Source: DATEPR01 sp036503065
GTDB lineage: Bacteria > Actinomycetota > Actinomycetes > Mycobacteriales > Pseudonocardiaceae
NCBI GenBank assembly: GCA_036503065.1
Contig: DASXXM010000447.1
Location: 1-10,906, forward strand
Length of the DNA: 10,906 bases
Direction: 5' to 3'
Translations under genes and position numbers: made by a program
Notes under the pieces: model-generated
Databases searched by the model: none
What the model was told of the DNA's origin: nothing
Seen by the model: the letters and a program-made list of their open reading frames with translations, nothing else
In this document: in pieces, positions 6,533-10,906 of the stretch
Layout: each line of letters starts with the position of its first letter
Position numbering within the stretch: position 1 is the first letter of the stretch

Positions 6533-6933
6533 CCGGCAGGCGCCGGCTGCTGCTGACACTGCACGTGTCCAGTTCGGCGTCCAACGTCGGCGCCACCGTC
6601 CTGACGCTGGCGCTGCTGGTCGGTGCCGGCGTCGGGGCGGCACCGGCGGGACTCGGCACGCTGTGCGTCTACGGCGTGCTGGTGCCGCTGCTGGTCGCCG
6701 GACTGCTGACCGGCGTGGTGTCCGCGCTGACCTCGCCGTGGGGGCTGTTTCGGCACGGCTGGGTGGTCAAGAAGCTGCTTCTCACGCTGGCGGCGATCGC
6801 CGTCGGCCTCGCGGTGGTCGGTCCCGGCACGAGCTGGGTCCGGTCCGCCGGGCTCGCGGTGGTGCTCGCGCTGCTGCTGCTCACCACGACCCTGTCGGTG
6901 TTCAAACCGAGGAACCGGCGTGTCCCGGCCTGA
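6529..6933 (+). CDS. Small four-helix integral membrane protein, function unknown
   Basis: This 134-residue hydrophobic protein has four predicted transmembrane helices, at about residues 8-33, 42-65, 79-97 and 105-124, with a basic tail (KPRNRR). It resembles a conserved actinobacterial membrane family marked by LLLTLHV...S near the N-terminus and a SPWGLFRHGWVVKKLLLTL segment between helices 2 and 3 (residues 69-86 here). No catalytic motif or transport signature is seen. The start is GTG at 6529, overlapping the stop of the NAD(P)-binding gene and lacking a clear ribosome-binding site, so coupling is likely. It is the last gene of the ten-gene operon. It could help export or self-protection, or partner the DUF1772 protein in the membrane; these are guesses from position only. 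Confidence 0.75.
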   Translation: MTGRRRLLLTLHVSSSASNVGATVLTLALLVGAGVGAAPAGLGTLCVYGVLVPLLVAGLLTGVVSALTSPWGLFRHGWVVKKLLLTLAAIAVGLAVVGPGTSWVRSAGLAVVLALLLLTTTLSVFKPRNRRVPA

Positions 6934-7066
6934 CCGGGGAACGTGCCCATCCCGTACGGGGAACCTGCCCAGCCCGTCGGGATCAGGCGATCTCGTTGTG
7001 GTGCAACGGTTCGTGCCAAGCTCCGTGAATTGAGCAATCTCCCATCTTGCGTGCTGAGGAAGTGAC
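6934..7066 (+). promoter_or_regulatory. Intergenic promoter region of the E1 operon
   Basis: This 133-base spacer separates the two gene blocks. It holds the tandem repeat annotated separately, a perfect 10-bp palindrome CCCGTACGGG at 6951-6960, and a small dyad GTTG-TGGTG-CAAC at 6995-7007. From about 6990 onward the DNA is less GC-rich, as expected near a promoter, but I cannot pick -35 and -10 boxes with confidence. GAGGAA at 7056-7061 is the ribosome-binding site for the gene at 7067. No hairpin followed by a T run is seen, so read-through from the upstream operon is possible. Confidence 0.55.
6935..6977 (+). repeat. Tandem direct repeat, 21-bp units with 22-bp period
   Basis: Two copies (6935-6955 and 6957-6977) of a unit beginning CGGGGAAC and ending CCCGT match at 19 of 21 positions. 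They start exactly 22 bp apart, close to two turns of the helix. The second copy ends about 90 bases before the E1 alpha start. Direct repeats with 11- or 22-bp spacing near promoters are typical of SARP-type activator sites in actinomycete clusters. That role is inferred; the repeat itself is plain in the sequence. Confidence 0.75.
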
Positions 7067-8047
7067 ATGGCGAACGAAGGGCTCGGCCGGGATCAGTTGA
7101 TCGCCGCCTACCGGACGATGCGCACCATCCGGGAGTTCGAGGAACGCGTCCACGAGCGGTTCGCGGCCGGCGAGCTGCCCGGCGCGGTGCACCTGTACGT
7201 GGGCCAGGAAGCGGTCGCGGCCGGCGTGTGCGCGGCGCTGGCCGATGACGACTACATCGCCAGCACCCATCGCGGGCACGGTCACGCCATCGCCAAGGGC
7301 TGCGACCTGACCGGGATGATGGCCGAGATCTACGGCAAGTCCACCGGTCTGTGCGGCGGCAAGGGCGGCTCGATGCACATCGCCGACTTCGAGCGGGGCA
7401 TGTTGGGCGCCAACGGGGTCGCGGCCGGCGGCGTGCCGCTGGCGTGCGGTGCCGCGCTCTCGGCGAAGCAGCGCGAGTCCGGCCAGGTGGCCGTGGCGTT
7501 CGTCGGTGACGGCGGCGCGAACCAGGGCGCCTTCGCGGAAAGTCTGACCCTGGCGTCGGTCTGGCAGCTGCCGGTGGTGTTCGTGGTGGAGGACAACGGC
7601 TACGCCCAGTCCACCGGCACCCGCTTCCACCTTGGCGGCCGGGACATCGCGGCCCGCGCCGAGGCCGTCGGCGTCCCCGCGGTGGTGGTCGACGGGTACG
7701 ACTTCGCCGCGGTGCACGCCGCTGCCACCGACGCGGTGGCACGTGCCCGTGCCGGCGGCGGACCGTCCCTTGTGGAGTGCAAGGCGCAGCGGTTCCTCGG
7801 CCACATGGAGGGCTGGGACCACCAGGCCTACCGGGGTGCCGGCGAGGTCGACGCGCTGTGGGCCGAGCACGACTGCATGCGGCTGCTCACCGACCGGCTA
7901 CTCGCCGACGGCACGGTCGAGCGGGCCGAACTGACCGAAGTGGACCGTGCCGTGCGCGCCGCGGTGGACGTCGCCGTCGAACAGGCCCGTGCCGCACCGG
8001 AACCCACCGTCGATCAGCTGCTGGCCGACGTCTACGTGAACTACTGA
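7067..8047 (+). CDS. Thiamine-diphosphate 2-oxo-acid/acetoin dehydrogenase-type E1 alpha subunit
   Basis: This 326-residue protein is the alpha chain of a heterotetrameric E1. Such enzymes decarboxylate a 2-oxo acid (or cleave acetoin) on thiamine diphosphate and pass on the two-carbon or acyl fragment. The cofactor motif is complete: GDGGANQGAF (147-156) through VVEDNGYA (173-180), with Asp148 and Asn177 as metal ligands. STHRGHGHAIAKG (66-78) and the glycine-rich LCGGKGGSMHI (95-105) are standard E1 alpha segments. The loop RFLGHMEGWDHQAYR (242-256) resembles the GHxEGD loop of acetoin dehydrogenase AcoA more than the GHSxxD loop of pyruvate or branched-chain enzymes. It heads the second operon with GAGGAA upstream and is followed by its beta partner. 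No E2 or E3 gene follows. In a PKS setting it may make an unusual starter, or donate a C2 unit as proposed for the avilamycin E1-like pair. The substrate is unknown. Confidence 0.93.
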   Translation: MANEGLGRDQLIAAYRTMRTIREFEERVHERFAAGELPGAVHLYVGQEAVAAGVCAALADDDYIASTHRGHGHAIAKGCDLTGMMAEIYGKSTGLCGGKGGSMHIADFERGMLGANGVAAGGVPLACGAALSAKQRESGQVAVAFVGDGGANQGAFAESLTLASVWQLPVVFVVEDNGYAQSTGTRFHLGGRDIAARAEAVGVPAVVVDGYDFAAVHAAATDAVARARAGGGPSLVECKAQRFLGHMEGWDHQAYRGAGEVDALWAEHDCMRLLTDRLLADGTVERAELTEVDRAVRAAVDVAVEQARAAPEPTVDQLLADVYVNY

Positions 8048-8074
8048 GCTCATCAGAAGAAGGGGAAGACTGAC

Positions 8075-9100
8075 GTGACGAGAATCATCTCGTACCTGGA
8101 AGCGGTGGGCGAGGCGCTGGAACAGGAGCTGTGGCGCGACCCGTCGGTCGTGGTGTTCGGCGAGGACAACATCGGCGGCACCGGCTGCGACGGCACGCTG
8201 GGCAACGCGTGGGGCCCGACCAAGGGCCTGCACGAGAAGTTCCCCGGCCGGATCTTCGACACCCCGATCACCGAGTCCGCGTTCGTCGGCGCCGCCGTCG
8301 GCGCGGCCGCCACGGGCCTGCGTCCGGTGGTGGACCTGCTGTTCGTCGACTTCGCCGGTGTCTGTTTCGACCAGATCCTCAACCAGGCCGCGAAACTCCG
8401 CTACATGGTGGGCGGCAAGGCACGGGTGCCGCTGGTGCTGCGCGCCATGTGGGGCGCCGGCATGCGACGCGGCGCCCAGCACTCGCAGGCGCTGTACCCG
8501 ATCTTCGCGCACATCCCCGGCCTGAAGGTCGTCGTGCCGGCCACCCCGGCCGACGCGAAGGGCCTGATGGCGGCGGCGATCCGGGACGACGATCCGGTGA
8601 TCTTCTTCGAGCACAAGATGCTCTACTTCACCCGCGGCGAGGTGGCCGAGCAGCCCTACGAGATCCCGTTGGGCCAGGCCAGGATCGTCCGGCCCGGCAG
8701 CGACTGCACGGTCGTGGCGATCGGCCGGATGGTGGCCGAGGCCATGGCCGCGGCCGACGAACTGGCCACGGAGGGCATCGACTGCGAGGTCGTCGACCCC
8801 CGCACGATCTCCCCGCTGGACACCGCGACGCTGTACGACAGCGTGCGGCGCACCGGCCACCTGGTCGTGGCCGACGAGGCCAACCCCCGGTGCGGCGTTG
8901 CCGGGGACATCGCGTCCCTGGTGGCGGAGAACGTCTTCGACGCGCTGCGCGGCCCGGTCCGGATGGTGACCGCGCCGCACGCGCCCACCCCGTTCACCCC
9001 GGCCCTCGAGGACGCGTACGCGCCAACGGCCGAGCACATCGCGACCGCGGTACGCGCCACGGTCAGCTGGTCCAAGTCAAAGGAGCACGCAACATCATGA
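8075..9100 (+). CDS. Thiamine-diphosphate 2-oxo-acid/acetoin dehydrogenase-type E1 beta subunit
   Basis: This 341-residue protein is the beta chain partnering the E1 alpha encoded 27 bases upstream. The N-terminal pyrimidine-binding domain has VVVFGEDNIGG (25-35), GPTKGLHEKF (47-56) and FDTPITESAFVGAAVG (61-76), where Glu67 is the residue that activates thiamine. His136 in RRGAQHSQALY is the conserved substrate-pocket histidine. The C-terminal transketolase-like domain shows EVVDPRTISPLD (238-249) and VADEANPRCGVAGDIA. Length is slightly above the usual 325. The start is GTG at 8075 with AAGGGGAAG upstream. The stop overlaps the next gene as ATGA. With both subunits complete and key residues intact, an active E1 is likely. 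Assignment to secondary metabolism rests on position, not on sequence alone. Confidence 0.93.
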   Translation: MTRIISYLEAVGEALEQELWRDPSVVVFGEDNIGGTGCDGTLGNAWGPTKGLHEKFPGRIFDTPITESAFVGAAVGAAATGLRPVVDLLFVDFAGVCFDQILNQAAKLRYMVGGKARVPLVLRAMWGAGMRRGAQHSQALYPIFAHIPGLKVVVPATPADAKGLMAAAIRDDDPVIFFEHKMLYFTRGEVAEQPYEIPLGQARIVRPGSDCTVVAIGRMVAEAMAAADELATEGIDCEVVDPRTISPLDTATLYDSVRRTGHLVVADEANPRCGVAGDIASLVAENVFDALRGPVRMVTAPHAPTPFTPALEDAYAPTAEHIATAVRATVSWSKSKEHATS

Positions 9101-9492
9101 GCGAACACCCGAACATCGAGCTGATGCGCAAGGTCTACGACGCGTTCGGCACCGGCGACGTGCAGACCGCGGGCTCGTACTGGACCGAGGACGCGGTGCA
9201 CCACTACCCCGGCCACAACCCGCTCTCCGGTGAACACAAAGGACTTGCCGAGTCGATCGCCTTCGCGAACAAGATCTTCGAGCTGACCGAGGGCAGGCTG
9301 CGGATGGACGTGCTGGAGATCGGCGCCAGCGACAACCACGCGTTCGCCCTGCTGCACACGCACTACGAGCGCAAGGGTGTCGTGCTGGAGATGCCGTTCG
9401 TGAACGTGGCGCGGATCGAGGACGGCAGGATCGCCGAGTTCTGGACCTACCCCAACGACGTGTACGCCACCGACGAGTTCTGGAACTCGTGA
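9097..9492 (+). CDS. SnoaL-like / NTF2-fold protein
   Basis: This 131-residue single-domain protein has the cone-shaped NTF2-like fold of the SnoaL superfamily. Typical parts are LMRKVYDAFGTGDVQTAGSY (9-28), TEDAVHHYPGHNPLSGEHKG (30-49) and the C-terminal VARIEDGRIAEFWTYPNDVYA (in parts, residues 104-124). Members include the ring-closing aldol cyclases SnoaL/AknH, hydroxylase-type SnoaL2 relatives and many proteins of unknown role. Several pocket residues could be catalytic (Asp32, His35, His36, His40, Asp121), but I cannot assign the reaction. It overlaps the E1 beta stop (ATGA) with AAAGGAG about 11 bases upstream, and precedes the FAD enzyme by 22 bases. It may act on the polyketide core, or on the product of the E1 enzyme. 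Both options are inference. Confidence 0.85.
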   Translation: MSEHPNIELMRKVYDAFGTGDVQTAGSYWTEDAVHHYPGHNPLSGEHKGLAESIAFANKIFELTEGRLRMDVLEIGASDNHAFALLHTHYERKGVVLEMPFVNVARIEDGRIAEFWTYPNDVYATDEFWNS

Positions 9493-9514
9493 CGAGCGAG
9501 GAGAAACCGACATC

Positions 9515-10906
9515 ATGAGCACCGTTATCGTCATCGGCGGCAGCGTGGTCGGCCTTGGCGCCGCACTCGCGCTGGCCGACCGCGGCCACCAGGTGGAGAT
9601 CCTGGAGCGGTCCGCCGACCAGCCGCCGACCACCGTGGCCGAGGCCGCGGACCGGCACCGCCCGACCGTGCCGCAGGCGTTGCACTCGCACGCCTTCGCC
9701 TCGCTGGGCTGCAATCTGCTGCGCGACCGGGCCCGGGACGTCTACGACGGCCTGTTCGCCGTCGGCGCGACCGAGGTCAACCTGGCCGACCACGTCCCGC
9801 CGATGCTGCGCGACTTCCGGCGTGAGCCCGGTGACGACAACCTGCGGATGGTGATCAGCCGCCGGTCCACGTTCGAACTGGTGCTGCGCGAGCGCGCGCT
9901 GGCCCGGCCGGGCGTCCGGCTGACCACCGGCGCGACCGTGCGCGGCCTGATCACCGCGGCCGACGACGCGCAGCGCGTGATCGGGGTGCACCTGTCCGAC
10001 GGGCAGACCAGGGCCGCGGACATCGTCGTCGACGCCACCGGCCGCCGGTCCGCCGCGGACGAGTGGCTGGCCGACGCCGGGCTGCCGGTGCCGACGGTCA
10101 CCAGCGAGAGCTGCAAGATCGTCTACTACACCCGGTACTACCGGATGCTCGGCGACACCCCGCCCGGCCCGCTGAACCGGGGTTTCGGCGCGGGCGGCCT
10201 GTGGGACAGCTACACGGCGGTGCTGTTCCTTGGCGACAACCGCACGTTCTCCATCTCGGTGGGTGTCCTGCCGGGCGACCACGAGCTGAAGGGCCTGCGC
10301 GATGAGGCGGCGTTCACCGCGGCCATCCGGGCCACGCCGCTGCTGGCCGGCTGGGTGGCACCGGGCAACTCCGAACCGATCTCGCCGGTCTACTCGATGG
10401 GCGGCCTTGACAACTCGCTGCGCCTGCCCGCGCCCGACGAGTCCCTGGTCCGCGGGTTCTACGGCCTTGGCGACGCGGTGTGCACCACCAACCCGTCGTA
10501 CGGCCGGGGCGTCTCGCTCGGCCTGAGCCACGCCTTCGCCCTGGCCGACCTGCTCGACGAGCACCCCGAGGTCGACGCCGAGCAGGCAGGCGAGTTCGCC
10601 AAGCGCACCGAGCACCTGGTGCGCCCGTGGTGGGAGGAGGCGGTGGCCAACGACCGTGGCCGGGCCGGCCTCTGGGAGGCCACGCTGGCCGGCGAGGCGC
10701 CGCGGCGGCCACCTGCCGGCATGGTGACGTTCGGGACGGCGGTTGCCGCGTCGACGCAGGACGCGCAGGTCTGGCGTCGGGTGGCCAACGTGATGATGAT
10801 GCTGGCCCCGCCCAGCGCGCTGTACGGCGACGAGGACATCCGGCAGCGGGTCGGCCGGGCGCTGTCCGGCGGCCCGCCCCCGCAACTGCCCGGTGCGAGC
10901 AGGGCG
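9515..10906 (+). CDS. FAD-dependent monooxygenase/oxidoreductase, 3' end missing
   Basis: The frame is open from ATG 9515 to the last base, giving 464 residues with no stop. The N-terminal dinucleotide-binding motif is VIVIGGSVVGLGAALAL, ending in Glu31-Arg32 (EILER). The family variant has Ser in place of the second Gly. PTVPQALHSHAF (50-61) is a landmark of this group. ISRRSTFELVL (114-124), VVDATGRRSAADEWL (171-185) and YGLGDAVCTTNPSYGRGVSL (316-335) complete the FAD-binding regions, with Asp320 near the flavin ribityl chain. Such enzymes hydroxylate or epoxidise aromatic substrates with NAD(P)H and oxygen, or act as dehydrogenases. GAGGAG at 9498-9503 lies 11 bases upstream. Length suggests that only a short tail is missing. 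A late oxidation of the polyphenol is the likely role. A halogenase is not supported, because its WxWxIP motif is not seen. Confidence 0.88.
   Translation, partial: MSTVIVIGGSVVGLGAALALADRGHQVEILERSADQPPTTVAEAADRHRPTVPQALHSHAFASLGCNLLRDRARDVYDGLFAVGATEVNLADHVPPMLRDFRREPGDDNLRMVISRRSTFELVLRERALARPGVRLTTGATVRGLITAADDAQRVIGVHLSDGQTRAADIVVDATGRRSAADEWLADAGLPVPTVTSESCKIVYYTRYYRMLGDTPPGPLNRGFGAGGLWDSYTAVLFLGDNRTFSISVGVLPGDHELKGLRDEAAFTAAIRATPLLAGWVAPGNSEPISPVYSMGGLDNSLRLPAPDESLVRGFYGLGDAVCTTNPSYGRGVSLGLSHAFALADLLDEHPEVDAEQAGEFAKRTEHLVRPWWEEAVANDRGRAGLWEATLAGEAPRRPPAGMVTFGTAVAASTQDAQVWRRVANVMMMLAPPSALYGDEDIRQRVGRALSGGPPPQLPGASRA

Noticed and set aside
6934..6990. Terminator between the two operons
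   Set aside because: GC-rich dyads exist, including the CCCGTACGGG palindrome, but no long stem with a following T run is present, so an intrinsic terminator is not supported.
9095..10885. Very long open frame on the minus strand (596 codons)
   Set aside because: It is antisense to the E1 beta end, the SnoaL-like gene and the FAD monooxygenase, all of which have clear family motifs. Long antisense frames are expected in very GC-rich DNA, and the product is Arg/Gly/Ala/Val-rich with no recognisable domain.
9515..10906. FAD enzyme as a flavin-dependent halogenase
   Set aside because: No WxWxIP motif or halogenase lysine context is visible. The motifs fit a general FAD monooxygenase.
1..10906. 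CRISPR arrays, tRNA/rRNA genes, insertion sequences or attachment sites
   Set aside because: I saw no spaced repeat arrays, no tRNA-like cloverleaf with CCA-type end, no transposase motif and no long terminal inverted repeats.

Overview
The window is very GC-rich, uses Streptomyces-like codons, and carries actinomycete-type gene families, so the host is almost certainly an actinomycete. The exact genus cannot be read from the sequence. It is the core of an aromatic (type II) polyketide biosynthetic cluster. All real genes lie on the + strand.

Layout. (1) Positions 1-828 hold the 3' part of a luciferase-like (F420/FMN) oxidoreductase that closes with a strong intrinsic terminator at 842-877. 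(2) After a gene-free regulatory stretch (878-1025) a tightly packed ten-gene operon runs from 1026 to 6933: TcmI-type cyclase, acyl carrier protein, TcmN/WhiE-type aromatase/cyclase, cupin, ketosynthase alpha, chain-length factor, ABM-type monooxygenase, DUF1772 (anthrone-oxygenase-like) membrane protein, NAD(P)-binding NmrA-like protein, and a small four-helix membrane protein. Most junctions are ATGA/GTGA overlaps or gaps of a few bases. (3) A 133-bp spacer with a 22-bp-period tandem repeat precedes a second transcription block (7067 to the window end): a thiamine-diphosphate 2-oxo-acid dehydrogenase E1 alpha/E1 beta pair of acetoin-dehydrogenase flavour, a SnoaL/NTF2-like protein, and an FAD-dependent monooxygenase that runs off the right edge.

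How it fits together. KS alpha, the chain-length factor and the ACP form a complete minimal PKS. The TcmN-like aromatase/cyclase, the TcmI-like cyclase and probably the cupin fold and aromatise the chain. No ketoreductase is present in the window, which fits an unreduced, first-ring C9-C14 folding mode as in tetracenomycin, spore-pigment (whiE) and pentangular pathways. Three or four candidate oxygenases (ABM, DUF1772, FAD enzyme, possibly the LLM enzyme) suggest a heavily oxidised, quinone-type product. The E1 alpha/beta pair without E2 or E3 in the window is the most unusual part. It could supply a non-acetate acyl unit, or add a two-carbon branch as proposed for the avilamycin E1-like proteins.

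Points to look at again are the E1 pair, a chain-length factor with Ser in place of the signature Gln, the only in-frame TTA codon in the window (codon 6 of KS alpha, inside a run of rare codons), the 22-bp tandem repeat upstream of the E1 operon, and the permuted gene order. I do not recognise the exact cluster or its product.
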